In this document: in pieces, positions 18,381 through 27,003 of the stretch
How the letters are laid out: every line of letters starts with the position of its first letter
How positions within the stretch are numbered: the stretch's first letter is position 1
Program-made: the position numbers and the translations under genes
The notes under the pieces: model-generated
Seen by the model: only the letters and a program-made list of their open reading frames with translations
The model's database searches: none
What the model was told of the DNA's origin: nothing
Assembly: GCA_031963005.1 (NCBI GenBank)
Contig: JASSUL010000001.1
Span: 124,001-188,000, forward strand
Length of the DNA: 64,000 nucleotides
Direction: 5' to 3'
Source of the DNA: JASSUD01 sp031963005
Lineage (GTDB): Bacteria > Pseudomonadota > Gammaproteobacteria > Burkholderiales > Burkholderiaceae

Positions 18381-19220
18381 ATGCAAAATACTGCTCCTTC
18401 CCCTTTCGCAGTACAGCTCTCTAAGACGACCTTAGCGCTTGGGGGTCGTCCTATTTTGAAAGACGTGACGTTTAGCATCTGCCAAGGGGAATTTATTGGC
18501 GTTTTAGGCCCCAATGGCGCAGGCAAAACAACGCTGATCCGTTCCTTACTAGGCTTAATCAAGCCTAGTAGTGGAACCATTATGGTAGGCGGACATCCCG
18601 CTGGGCATACGACGCAGTCGATTGGCTATTTGCCGCAAACACGCCACCTCGCTACTTTGATGCACTCTTTTGTCGGCAAATTAAGCGGACGCGAGTTTAT
18701 AGCCAGTTCGGTGAATGGCAATCAGTATGGATGGGAATGGCTGAGAGGAATGCGCAAAGCGCAGCAAGACGCCATTGAAGAAACCCTAGCACTCGTCGAT
18801 GCTTGTGCGCTGGCGGATCGACCATTAGGGCAGCTCTCAGGAGGAGAACGTCAGCGCATATTTTTAGCACAATGCCTTTTAGGAAAACCCGATTTGCTGC
18901 TGCTCGACGAACCTTTAGTGCATCTAGACCCGCATCATCAAGCCAGCGTGATCGAATTGGTACATCGCATACAATGCCAATTAAATATCGCCGTCTTACT
19001 GAGCGCGCATGAAATTAATCCCCTTTTAGGCGCTATCGACCGCGTGCTCTATCTAGGGGGAGGACACGCTGCATTAGGCTCAGTCGATGAAGTCATCTGC
19101 GCGCCCGTCCTCTCTAAGCTATATGGCTCAAAAATTGATGTTCTGCGGATCAACGACCGCATTTTTGTAATGTCAGGCACAACCGAAGCGGAGGCTGGAA
19201 GGCATGATCACCCTGCTTAA
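18381..19220 (+). CDS. Zn/Mn-type ABC transporter ATP-binding protein
   Basis: ATPase of the metal importer, 279 residues from ATG 18381, five bases after the substrate-binding gene's stop; a longer in-frame opening from 18270 lies inside the previous gene and is rejected. Walker A GPNGAGKTT (43-51), signature LSGGERQR (about 152-159), Walker B LLLLDEP and a switch histidine in LLSAHEINPL are all intact. Its last 17 bases overlap the permease gene, indicating translational coupling. Confidence 0.92.
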   Translation: MQNTAPSPFAVQLSKTTLALGGRPILKDVTFSICQGEFIGVLGPNGAGKTTLIRSLLGLIKPSSGTIMVGGHPAGHTTQSIGYLPQTRHLATLMHSFVGKLSGREFIASSVNGNQYGWEWLRGMRKAQQDAIEETLALVDACALADRPLGQLSGGERQRIFLAQCLLGKPDLLLLDEPLVHLDPHHQASVIELVHRIQCQLNIAVLLSAHEINPLLGAIDRVLYLGGGHAALGSVDEVICAPVLSKLYGSKIDVLRINDRIFVMSGTTEAEAGRHDHPA

Positions 19221-20034
19221 TTATGAATTTATGCGCCATGCCTTCATGGCCTCTGGCTTAGTCGCCCTTATCGCCGGCATCGTCGGTTTTTTTCTTGTGA
19301 TGCGCGAACAGACCTTTGCAGGCCACGCCCTCTCCCATATTGGATTCAGCGGCGCAACAGGCGCAGCGTTACTAGGTTTGCCTCCGCTATGGGGACTTCT
19401 CGGCCTCACCCTAGCAGGGGGTATTGGCATGGGCGCATTAGGAGAAAGACTCAGCAGGCGCGATATCGCCGTCGGTATGATACTCACCATCTGCCTCAGC
19501 CTAGGACTGCTTTTTTTACACTTTCTCAGTGTTTCCACAAGCCACCGCGTCTCTGCGCTAGAACTCAACGCACTGCTATTTGGCAATGTGCTGGGCGTCA
19601 GCACGCTCATGCTGCAAACCTTAGCCGTACTCACCGCATTAGGCCTGCTGAGCCTGGCCTGGATAGCACGGCCCCTGATCTTCTCTACATTGCAGCCTGA
19701 ACTAGCACAGGCCAAAGGCATTTCACTCTCCATCGTATCGACACTCTTCTTGGCAATCACCGCCATTGTCGTCGCAGAATGCAGCCAAATCGTCGGTGTC
19801 TTACTCGTCTTTACCCTCTTAGTCGGACCCGCTGCCGCCGCACAGAATTTTTGCCACCGACTCTACCCCAGCCTATTTCTTTCAGCCATTTTAGCGCTCA
19901 TAGAAGCATGGCTAGGTATCGCATTCGCTTTTTATACCAACTGGCCCACCGGCTTCTGGATTAGCGCACTCAGTGCGTTCGTCTATGGAATAAGTATCGT
20001 AGTAGGCTGGGGTAAGGAACGCATCTCTGCATAG
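19204..20034 (+). CDS. Zn/Mn-type ABC transporter permease
   Basis: Inner-membrane channel of the metal importer (ZnuB/TroC family), 276 residues with seven to eight hydrophobic segments, beginning at LVALIAGIVGFFLV. Family blocks seen are GHALSHIGFSGATGAALLG near residue 40 and VLLVFTLLVGPAAAAQNF near residue 200. The start at ATG 19204 overlaps the ATPase gene. It is the last gene of the operon; the region after it is a decayed island. Confidence 0.92.
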   Translation: MITLLNYEFMRHAFMASGLVALIAGIVGFFLVMREQTFAGHALSHIGFSGATGAALLGLPPLWGLLGLTLAGGIGMGALGERLSRRDIAVGMILTICLSLGLLFLHFLSVSTSHRVSALELNALLFGNVLGVSTLMLQTLAVLTALGLLSLAWIARPLIFSTLQPELAQAKGISLSIVSTLFLAITAIVVAECSQIVGVLLVFTLLVGPAAAAQNFCHRLYPSLFLSAILALIEAWLGIAFAFYTNWPTGFWISALSAFVYGISIVVGWGKERISA

Positions 20035-20226
20035 GGGGAAGTAGCAATGGGCAAGGTCCGTAACCGACGGCCATCAAATAAGGCGTCGGTGACAAAATCC
20101 ATACTCCAGATTGCATTCATACTTCCTGCTCACTACTTTGGTTACCGTAAACGCGCTGCTTTGTTCCGTTTAGGACGATGATCGCGTAAAGACAGGCCGC
20201 TCTAAGTCAACCTCACTCTAACTGCC

Positions 20227-20373
20227 TTAAGCCCTCCGTATTTCTTCCGTCACTAACAAAACCTCATCGAAGATATCCCCCATCTTCCAACATACTTCCT
20301 CTACAGATATCCCTGCTTCCGTTTGCCTCAGCGCAAATGCAATCTGTTCTTGTATATAGCCCGATTGCTTCAT
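20227..20373 (-). pseudogene. IS3-family (IS407-like) transposase OrfA remnant
   Basis: The minus-strand reading MKQSGYIQEQIAFALRQTEA followed by GISVEEVCWKMGD is clearly the helix-turn-helix start of an IS407-type OrfA. It diverges after 33 residues and stops at residue 48 instead of about 88, and there is no OrfB. The conserved leader lies immediately upstream (20374-20440). It is a dead element. The 20035-20226 gap before it holds no gene. Confidence 0.75.
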
Positions 20374-20440
20374 CGCACAATCTCTTTATTTCTCTCAAAA
20401 TTGTGCCAAATTTTCTAATTTTAAATAGGCCAGAATTTTG
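20364..20440 (-). repeat. IS leader, copy A
   Basis: This 77-base stretch, from ATTGCTTCATCGCACAATCT onward, is similar over its whole length to 21364-21440 in the same orientation. Each copy precedes an OrfA remnant, so both are probably left ends of the same IS type. Confidence 0.65.
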
Positions 20441-20559
20441 GGAAGGCTCACCGCCGCCTTCTTGAAGGTATTGATAACCAAGTAGGTTAATAATAGAATG
20501 AAAAAAGTACACCGCATTACAAACTATCTGCTGTCAAGGCGAAGATTCAAGCAGGAAAT

Positions 20560-20793
20560 GTGCGTGCTACAAAGTCCGCGCTTATTGGTAGTAGTGCTTT
20601 AGGGTTCAGCTTTGATGAGATCGTTGAGATCGTAGTAACACTCACCTCGAAAGATTTCTACAAGGGCATGACTACTTATGCCGATCATAAAATTTGGCAA
20701 GATGTATATTACCCTATGACAAAAGCTGGAAAAATCTATCTAAAACTAACGGTAATCGAGGATGTACTGATCCTGTCTTTTAAAGAGGTATAA
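20560..20793 (+). CDS. mqsR: MqsR-family mRNA interferase toxin, 5' end frameshifted
   Basis: MqsR is a RelE-fold endoribonuclease cutting at GCU, paired with antitoxin MqsA. Diagnostic blocks are DFYKGMTTYADHKIWQDVYY and KLTVIEDVLILSFKE. Homology runs upstream of the GTG at 20560 back to 20500 (EKSTPHYKLSAVKAKIQAGN), matching the known N-terminus. However, the expected ATG (20498) is one base out of frame, because ATG is followed by AAAAAA then GTACA; one extra A would restore a full 98-residue protein. As written, only a truncated form from GTG 20560 is in frame. The toxin is either inactivated or dependent on slippage. mqsA follows by two bases. Confidence 0.85.
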   Translation: MRATKSALIGSSALGFSFDEIVEIVVTLTSKDFYKGMTTYADHKIWQDVYYPMTKAGKIYLKLTVIEDVLILSFKEV

Positions 20794-20795
20794 AG

Positions 20796-21197
20796 ATGAA
20801 ATGTCCAATTTGTGCAAAGGCTGAACTCGTACGTGATACCCGTGATATGCCGTATACCTATAAAGGGGAATCAACCACCATTCCAAAAGTAACAGGTGAC
20901 TTTTGCTCAGCATGTGATGAAGCTATTTTTGATGCCGAAGAGTCACGGCGTATCAATACGCAAATAAGAGAGTTTAATAAACAAATTAATGGTGGCCTTG
21001 TCGACGCGCAATTTATTGCAAATGTTCGTACAAAACTCAACCTTGACCAACGCGAAGCAGGTGAAATTTTTGGCGGGGGCATCAATGCGTTTTCGCGCTA
21101 TGAAACCGGCAAGACCAAACCACACAGAGCATTGGTGAAATTGCTTAAGGTGCTTGATCGCCACCCCGATCTGTTACCTGAAGTTAGGGCAGTTTAA
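20796..21197 (+). CDS. mqsA: MqsA-family antitoxin and transcriptional repressor
   Basis: 133 residues. The N-terminal zinc-binding domain has Cys pairs CPIC (3-6) and CSAC (37-40). The C-terminal helix-turn-helix domain (about 68-133) has the XRE core LDQREAGEIFGGGINAFSRYETGKTKPH. In Escherichia coli MqsA neutralises MqsR and represses its own operon. The start at 20796 lies two bases after the mqsR stop. It looks intact, unlike its toxin. The pair is bracketed by two IS remnants. Confidence 0.93.
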   Translation: MKCPICAKAELVRDTRDMPYTYKGESTTIPKVTGDFCSACDEAIFDAEESRRINTQIREFNKQINGGLVDAQFIANVRTKLNLDQREAGEIFGGGINAFSRYETGKTKPHRALVKLLKVLDRHPDLLPEVRAV

Positions 21198-21253
21198 TGC
21201 CCCTTATACTATTTCTGGCGAGCATATCTGGCATTTAAAATATTCAAGTAAGA

Positions 21254-21373
21254 TTAAAAAATCGTACGCAAGCCAGATAATCGTCTTTTTCTTGACAAAA
21301 AAGGTAGTCTCCCCGTTCTTGTTTTCCTCAGCTTAAATACACTCTGCTCTTCTCTATAGCGTAATTGCTTCAT
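21254..21373 (-). pseudogene. Second IS3-family OrfA remnant, heavily decayed
   Basis: The minus-strand reading MKQLRYREEQSVFKLRKTRT keeps the spacing of the IS407-type OrfA start (compare MKQSGYIQEQIAFALRQTEA in the other copy) and then loses similarity. A stop comes after 39 residues. The leader at 21364-21440 matches the copy upstream of mqsR. Confidence 0.6.
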
Positions 21374-21440
21374 CGCACAATCTTCTTATTGCTCATCAAC
21401 ATTGAGCCAAATCTTCTAGTTTTCAATGGGCCATAATGTT
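21364..21440 (-). repeat. IS leader, copy B
   Basis: Similar over about 77 bases to 20364-20440, same orientation, exactly 1000 bases further on. The two copies bracket mqsRA. Confidence 0.65.
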
Positions 21441-21472
21441 GAGTTAAGGTCAATATTGTCATTTATTACATT

Positions 21473-21874
21473 ATGCCAAAACCATCCACAACCTTATATC
21501 CAAATTCTATACTCGCCTTAGCGGCCCTTGGGCAGAGGCTTAAGCTTGCTCGTCTGCGGCGTCATTTTTCCGCCGAGACGGTGGCAGCTCGCGCAGGTAT
21601 CACTCGCCAGACTCTAAGCAAAATTGAATCAGGAAGCCCGTCTGTGACCATGGGAAACTACTTCCAGATATTGGTCGTGCTAGGGCTCGATAAAGATATG
21701 GGGACTGTTGCCCTAGACGACGTACTTGGGCGCCGACTTCAGGATGCAGCGCTTCCACAACGCAAGCGCGCACCGGCAATATCTTCTGCTCGAAGCCAAA
21801 AAATACGCCTACCTTATGACATCAATGCAGAACAGGGAGCAGCGCCCCTCCCTATTCTCGATGGCAAGGACTGA
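21473..21874 (+). CDS. XRE-family regulator, HipB-like antitoxin
   Basis: 133 residues with a helix-turn-helix at about 18-75: LGQRLKLARLRRHFSAETVA, then AGITRQTLSKIESGSPSVTM. It is directly upstream of, and overlaps by 14 bases, the remains of a hipA gene, so it is most likely the antitoxin of that pair. The C-terminal third (from about residue 85) is basic, low in structure and different from Escherichia coli HipB. The reading frame is intact although its partner is broken. Confidence 0.82.
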   Translation: MPKPSTTLYPNSILALAALGQRLKLARLRRHFSAETVAARAGITRQTLSKIESGSPSVTMGNYFQILVVLGLDKDMGTVALDDVLGRRLQDAALPQRKRAPAISSARSQKIRLPYDINAEQGAAPLPILDGKD

Positions 21875-22433
21875 AAATGGCCATAAAAAATTACAACCGA
21901 GTCTGAAAGTTTGGCTGGATGATCCGGCTTTTGGACCGCTTCAGCATATTGAGACGCTTTATAAGATTAGTCATGATGGCGTTCGTTTCACCTATGCCAA
22001 AGAATGGCTAAAAAATCCCATTGCATTTCAATTGGACCCCACATTGACGCTAGATTCTGGCGATTTTTACCCTGTTAATTCTAATTTTGGCGTATTTATA
22101 GATTCCTGCCCCGACCGATGGGGACAGGTATTGATGCAACGTCACGAGACTATCGAAGCAAAAGAAGCCGGTCGGACGAAAGAAAAATTGCTGCATGACA
22201 TGGCCGCTACCTGCGCAATCGCCGTTCCTCCGTCGCGCATTGTGCGTGTAGGCCCATCATGCATATCACATATGACCTTGCCGCATTTGGATGCGCTTGT
22301 CTATGACCTCCCTCTTGCGTACAGCCATGATTTCTCCAACATGGTTCATGAAATGCCTACAAATTTGGGTACGTTGTCATACGCACCCTTTCAAACGGGA
22401 TATCTGATCACTCAGATTCACCAATCTCGCTAA
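21861..22433 (+). pseudogene. hipA toxin gene, 5' fragment
   Basis: From ATG 21861 (MARTENGHKK) the protein matches the N-terminal subdomain of HipA Ser/Thr kinases: LKVWLDDPAFGPLQHIE, then FTYAKEWLKNPIAFQLDPTL and FIDSCPDRWGQVLMQRHE. After about residue 105 it jumps to a segment resembling the later motif AGIAVPPSRLVRVG (here AIAVPPSRIVRVG), so about 150 residues, including the ATP-binding loop, seem deleted. The frame then runs into unrelated sequence and stops at residue 190, against about 400-430 for intact HipA. The 3' part is at 24718-25229. Confidence 0.72.
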
Positions 22434-22963
22434 TGTCTCCCGGGACCACACTTGTATTCTGGCAAGTTTGCACCATGGTTAGGCCGGTCTTCTTTTGTGC
22501 GGCATTTCACTTTACGCTTCTTGCTCCTCTACGTCTGTTTCTTCTATACCCTTTGCGGCCAAAGTCTGATTACTACGTTCACGTTAAATATCCTTATGGT
22601 AAATTGTGGCGCTGTTATAAGCTAGGCATTAAAGAAAAAGTTTAGAGTAAAGTTGAATGCCAGCCAGAGGTGTGTTAATTTTTATTTAAATATTGCCGCT
22701 TTTGAGAGGTATTTTTACGTAATGCTGTGAACTTGCAGAGCTAAATAAAAATTATAAAAAAATCTAAGTAAAACACTTTATCCTTCATTATATTACATAT
22801 ACTTTTTTATAAGTAAATTAGGCATTTAATTAATATATAAACAAAGAATTATATCAAATTTTATTTTAGTAGGAGAGTGTAAAATTTCACTGGAAATTCA
22901 AAATAAATTTTTACACTCAAATCACCTGCATTCCACTCTATTGAGATATATTTAGTATCTTTT
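22434..22963. other. 530-bp AT-rich region without a supported gene
   Basis: A 70-codon opening at 22433-22645 has no recognisable similarity. From 22660 the sequence is strongly AT-rich with no gene. It is part of the sequence that separates the two hipA fragments. Confidence 0.4.
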
Positions 22964-24193
22964 TTATGATAAGGATGTATCTTTTTTAATTTTTTGAGGC
23001 TCACCCACTTTTTTTCCATCTCCTTTTCCATTACGTGTAACATATAAATGTCGCGGCACTATTAGCTGAGGACGGTAAAATGCGGTAATTATTTTCTCTA
23101 ATCTCTCAGTAAATTCTTCGCCGTGCTCTTTTCCCTCCAGAATTATTTTTTTATCTTCTTCATTTTCTAAAAGCCTAGTATCGCGAATTATAGCTAGGGC
23201 TAATACCTCTTTTATATCTGCGCCTTTCTCTCCAATCGGGTAAACAAAGTCATACGTTTTACCAATACCGTGTTCATCCACTATACCGTGCTGGCGCTCA
23301 AGTAAAGTGTCTGCAGCATCGTCTGATAGATCACCGATATGATTCTGAGGCTCTCCTAATTGTGGATATGCTGGATCATGAAGTGAAAAAAAACCGCTTT
23401 CAAATTTTTTAACTTCTTCTATTTTAATATTGTATGCCGTATTGCCGAATCGGCTACTTGGCTTACGTACCGTCTCCGTTAACCCAAGCGAGAAATATAT
23501 AAAGCCATCTGCTGCCATATCTTCTAGATCCTCCTCCTGAGTATGGCTTTCATCGAATGGTATTTTCTGCTTTTGAAGGGCCTGACGCGAGAAGAGACCA
23601 ATACTATGCTCCCTTTCAATATTCTTTGTTGCCGCCTCTTCTGTCACATGCACAGCATATAGCTTTTGTTCCTTAACTTTTTCTAAAAAAGCGAATTCTC
23701 TTGGTTCTAAAATAGGCGCTCCTTCAATCACACCTACTACCTCTGTGTACAAAGAAGCCATATTAGCTTTGCAATGCTCTATAAATGTTTTACGGTCCAA
23801 AGTTATACTGTTCCTTGCAGCATAATTTTTCCATACTACTCCATTAGTAAGCATATGGTCGTATGCTATATTGCTTTCAGAAATTACTCGACGAAACGCT
23901 TTCTGCAATGTTCTTGCTGCCTTATGTTCACGCGGACCATTTTCCCCAACTAATCTTTTTATTTGCTCCTCTGCCAGAGCGTTACTTCTTCTTTCTTTGA
24001 AAACATGGCGCTGTCGTTTATTTTTATTTGTGGAATTTTCAAATTGCCTTTTGAGTCCGCCAAATACGCTGTTATTTTTTATGGAATGATTAAATACACT
24101 CGCACTTTTAGCCGACAATGATGAAAACGAGATGAATTCCTTATTCGTATCAGTATTCCGAATATTATCAAATACAGGGTTATTGGGTTTCAT
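22964..24193 (-). CDS. Orphan 409-aa protein with IQ-like helix and possible ADP-ribosyltransferase-fold region
   Basis: Not recognised. No signal peptide or membrane segment. Residues 55-105 are very basic and contain an IQ-like helix, ARTLQKAFRRVI (94-105), resembling calmodulin-binding IQ motifs but lacking the final basic residue. Residues 178-192 (LYAVHVTEEAATKNI), 203 onward (SRQAL), 231-237 (FIYFSLG) and 246-256 (SSRFGNTAYNI) recall the order of His, Ser and Phe/Tyr motifs in ADP-ribosyltransferase folds. This is weak, by-eye similarity. The C-terminus is Lys-rich (KKIKKDTSLS-like). Low GC and its location between the two halves of hipA point to acquisition by transfer. A host-directed enzyme is possible but unproven. 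Confidence 0.55.
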   Translation of the reverse strand: MKPNNPVFDNIRNTDTNKEFISFSSLSAKSASVFNHSIKNNSVFGGLKRQFENSTNKNKRQRHVFKERRSNALAEEQIKRLVGENGPREHKAARTLQKAFRRVISESNIAYDHMLTNGVVWKNYAARNSITLDRKTFIEHCKANMASLYTEVVGVIEGAPILEPREFAFLEKVKEQKLYAVHVTEEAATKNIEREHSIGLFSRQALQKQKIPFDESHTQEEDLEDMAADGFIYFSLGLTETVRKPSSRFGNTAYNIKIEEVKKFESGFFSLHDPAYPQLGEPQNHIGDLSDDAADTLLERQHGIVDEHGIGKTYDFVYPIGEKGADIKEVLALAIIRDTRLLENEEDKKIILEGKEHGEEFTERLEKIITAFYRPQLIVPRHLYVTRNGKGDGKKVGEPQKIKKDTSLS

Positions 24194-24717
24194 TTTTAGC
24201 TCTGTAAACTATTAAAATATACGGCATCTAAAATAACGGTTTAGTATTTTTATAAATCTTATAACACAGCATAAATCCGCATTCAAATACAGATAAATAT
24301 TAATTAATAAAAAAATGGACTCGAGACAGATTACCCCCTCTTTTTTTTATTTATTAAAAAATTAAATATTTAAGAGCAAGTATGTACAAAAGCAGATTGC
24401 TTTTATCGGTATAGCGCGAATGTGTGGATAGTAAAAAGAATTTTTTAGCAACACCTTACTGATCGAGTACCCCAAGGAAATCTCCCCTCAGGTGCTCACA
24501 GTGCTTTCTTCGTGAGAAGAAGATATAGAGCTCATGGGTGCAACCGCTAACGTCTTATTTATCAGAATAAGATGCTTGACGATGTAATACCCTATGAGAT
24601 GTGCTTAGACTTGATTTCCATCTTAGTGGATGAAAAAGAAGAGAGTGATTTCAGATATACGGTAACCTGTTTATAAAAGCATCCTAATATGCCGCAGATC
24701 GGCGCATTGTTCTTTAA
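24194..24717. other. 524-bp region with no supported gene
   Basis: No gene seen. The first 200 bases are very AT-rich and presumably hold the promoter of the divergent 409-aa gene. The rest is of mixed composition and precedes the hipA 3' fragment. Confidence 0.35.
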
Positions 24718-25229
24718 TTTGCCAGTAACTTTATCGAATTTGATAAACCAGATGATCCTGGCCCAATTTCCGCTTCATTCCATTTACTTTTAAATAGGCC
24801 GATTATTGGTGGGGTATGCAATATCATTACTTATTACATCAATGCAAACTATATTAGCAATGACCGTCACGAGCTCTTTATTCGGGTTGCATTCAATATT
24901 GCAACGGCGAACCGCGACGATCACTTACGTAATCATGGATTTATACGTACACCCACTGGATGGCGGCTTTCAAAAGCCTACGATATGAACCCTCAGTTAA
25001 AAAAGAAGAACATATGTTGGGGATAAACGAAGATATACATGAACCGTCGTTGGAAGCATTACTAAAAACAGCAATCTATTACAAATTAAGCCATGTGAAG
25101 GCTTCCTCACTCATCCAGAAGGTGCTGACTGTCACAGCGAGGTGGAAAGCCCGCGCTAAAGCGTTAGGCATTGCTGCGGCAGATGTCCATGAAATGGAAA
25201 ATCTGTTTATACGGAGGCAATCTGAGTAA
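24718..25229 (+). pseudogene. hipA toxin gene, 3' fragment with frameshift
   Basis: No start codon. One frame reads FIEFDKPDDPGPISASFHLL (the HipA RFDR block, degenerate). It continues through ELFIRVAFNIATANRDDHLR, NHGF and GWRLSKAYDMNPQ, the catalytic-loop (NxDDHxRNHGF) and metal-binding AYDxNP motifs of HipA kinases. The frame then shifts near 24990, and the next frame gives LGINEDIHEPSLEALLKTAI and the family's C-terminal helices to 25229. The first Asn-x-Asp is NRDD. About 170 C-terminal residues are represented. Together with 21861-22433 it is best read as one hipA split by about 2.3 kb. Confidence 0.72.
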
Positions 25230-25280
25230 CGCCGGCCGATCCAGGCATCAAGCTTATCTTGTACCGGAGTTATAATAGCA

Positions 25281-25315
25281 AAAATCCCCTTAATCGAAAA
25301 AAAGGGGATTTTTTT
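25281..25315 (-). terminator. Terminator of the alpha operon (after rplQ)
   Basis: AAAAATCCCCTT and AAGGGGATTTTT form a strong stem with flanking A and T runs, 40 bases after the rplQ stop on the minus strand. It would work in both directions. Confidence 0.85.
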
Positions 25316-25354
25316 ATGATTGCCTAAGAGCAAAGCAAAGCGGCCAAAAGCGTT

Positions 25355-25750
25355 TTACTCGGCTTCTTTTATGGTTTCTTGCTCAGCAGTCTCTGGGCGG
25401 TCTACCAATTCAACGTAGGCTAATTCTGCATTATCGCCTGCGCGGAATTTATATTTTAAGATGCGTAAGTAACCACCTGGACGGGTAGCATAGCGTGGAC
25501 CTAAGACATTGAAGAGCTTGGCCACAGAATCACGGCTACGCAAATTATTAAATACATACCGATGATTAGCCAGAGTCGCCGTTTTGCTTTTGGTGATTAA
25601 CGGCTCAATCATTTTGCGTAATTCTTTCGCTTTTTGAATCGTGGTTTTAATCGCTTCATGTTCAATCAGCGAATTGCACATATTTTTCAGCATAGCCAAA
25701 CGGTGGCTGCTGGTTCTATTCAATTTGCGTAATCCATGACGGTGACGCAT
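25355..25750 (-). CDS. rplQ: 50S ribosomal protein L17
   Basis: Large-subunit protein near the peptide exit site. The start MRHRHGLRKLNRTSSHRLAM is nearly invariant in the family; 131 residues, with a usual core of about 116 plus an acidic tail (VDRPETAEQETIKEAE). It is the last gene of the alpha operon, 96 bases after rpoA and followed by a terminator. Confidence 0.97.
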   Translation of the reverse strand: MRHRHGLRKLNRTSSHRLAMLKNMCNSLIEHEAIKTTIQKAKELRKMIEPLITKSKTATLANHRYVFNNLRSRDSVAKLFNVLGPRYATRPGGYLRILKYKFRAGDNAELAYVELVDRPETAEQETIKEAE

Positions 25751-25846
25751 TGGTCTTTCCTTAAATAAAAAACGTACTTAAATTTGTATATTCCAATTTT
25801 TCAATCAAATGAAAAACAGCCTATTTTTTTGCTAAATGCAATGCAT

Positions 25847-26854
25847 TTATAGCTGATTCATCAAAGAAAGGTCTGCACTATTGGAAGGCCAATTTTCGAT
25901 TTTTGTACCTAAAGCGAGACCACGAATAGCAAGCGCTTCTTTAATTTCATTCAGCGATTTACGCCCTAAATTCGGCGTTTTTAATAATTCACTTTCTGCG
26001 CGTTGAATCAAATCACCAATGCAGAAAATACTCTCTGCTTTTAAGCAATTTGCGGAACGCACCGTGAGTTCAAGCTCCTCAACAGGACGCAATAAGATCG
26101 GTTCAATTTGCGGAGCATTGAGTTGCGGTTCTGCGACGGCTTCTGCGCTTTCGAGTGAGGCAAATTCAGAAAGTTGGTCGATCAAGATGCCTGCTGCAGT
26201 TTGCAATGCTTCTTCCGGAGAAATCACCCCGTTTGTCGTGATAACTAACTCCAAGCTATCGAAGTTAGTATTACCACCAACACGTGCTGGTTTAACCGCA
26301 TAGACGACGCTCTTAATGGGGGAATATAATGCATCGAGCAGCAATCTGCCAATCACATTATGAGCACCTTCATTTTGACGGCGTACATTTGCGGGGACAT
26401 AACCACGGCCCTTTTCTACACGAATTTGCAGATCGAGTTCACCGCCTTTGGATACATGGGCAATTACATGATCAGGATTCATAATCTCGCAATCATGGGT
26501 CAGCTCAATATCGCTGGCTTTTACAACACCCTCACCTTCTTTGCGTAGCGTGAGCATAACTTCATCACGGCTATGTAATTTAAAAATGACGCCTTTTAAA
26601 TTCAACAGCAAGCCGACTACATCTTCTTGTATGCCATCAATCGTCGAATATTCATGCACGACTTTTCCAACCATCACTTCGGTTGGAGCATACCCTACCA
26701 TTGAAGATAACAGTACACGGCGCAGTGCATTACCCAAAGTATGGCCATAACCCCGCTCAAAGGGCTCCATAACCACTTTTGCATGGTTATCACCTAAAGA
26801 TTCTATGGCGATAATTCTGGGTTTTAATAAACGCTTCAGCGAATTGCCTGACAT
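25847..26854 (-). CDS. rpoA: DNA-directed RNA polymerase subunit alpha
   Basis: Assembles RNA polymerase and contacts activators and UP elements. 335 residues. The N-terminal assembly domain has FERGYGHTLGNALRRVLLSS (about 32-51). The C-terminal DNA-binding domain (about 250-330) has ELTVRSANCLKAESI and then LLKTPNLGRKSLNEIKEAL. The length suits a betaproteobacterium (325-329). It partners the fused RpoB-RpoC encoded at 50012-58450. It lies 149 bases after rpsD. Confidence 0.98.
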   Translation of the reverse strand: MSGNSLKRLLKPRIIAIESLGDNHAKVVMEPFERGYGHTLGNALRRVLLSSMVGYAPTEVMVGKVVHEYSTIDGIQEDVVGLLLNLKGVIFKLHSRDEVMLTLRKEGEGVVKASDIELTHDCEIMNPDHVIAHVSKGGELDLQIRVEKGRGYVPANVRRQNEGAHNVIGRLLLDALYSPIKSVVYAVKPARVGGNTNFDSLELVITTNGVISPEEALQTAAGILIDQLSEFASLESAEAVAEPQLNAPQIEPILLRPVEELELTVRSANCLKAESIFCIGDLIQRAESELLKTPNLGRKSLNEIKEALAIRGLALGTKIENWPSNSADLSLMNQL

Positions 26855-27003
26855 ACATTTTCCTTTTCAATACCCTCGGTTCGTTACACCGATAAGGCTG
26901 AATAATGAACGCGATATATTCCCGCTAGTATCAGCGAACAAAACTGTTCACTGTCATCAGCGTGCTAGATCTGGTTTAGTTCTAGCTATTTAAGGATGGA
27001 CTA

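Noticed and set aside
22433..22645. 70-codon opening after the hipA 5' fragment
   Set aside because: No similarity, no ribosome-binding site, and it lies in decayed sequence.
24788..24800. Third copy of the IS leader, from the 13-mer TTTTAAATAGGCC shared with 20419-20431
   Set aside because: The surrounding sequence reads through as HipA C-terminal domain, and similarity does not extend beyond the 13-mer.
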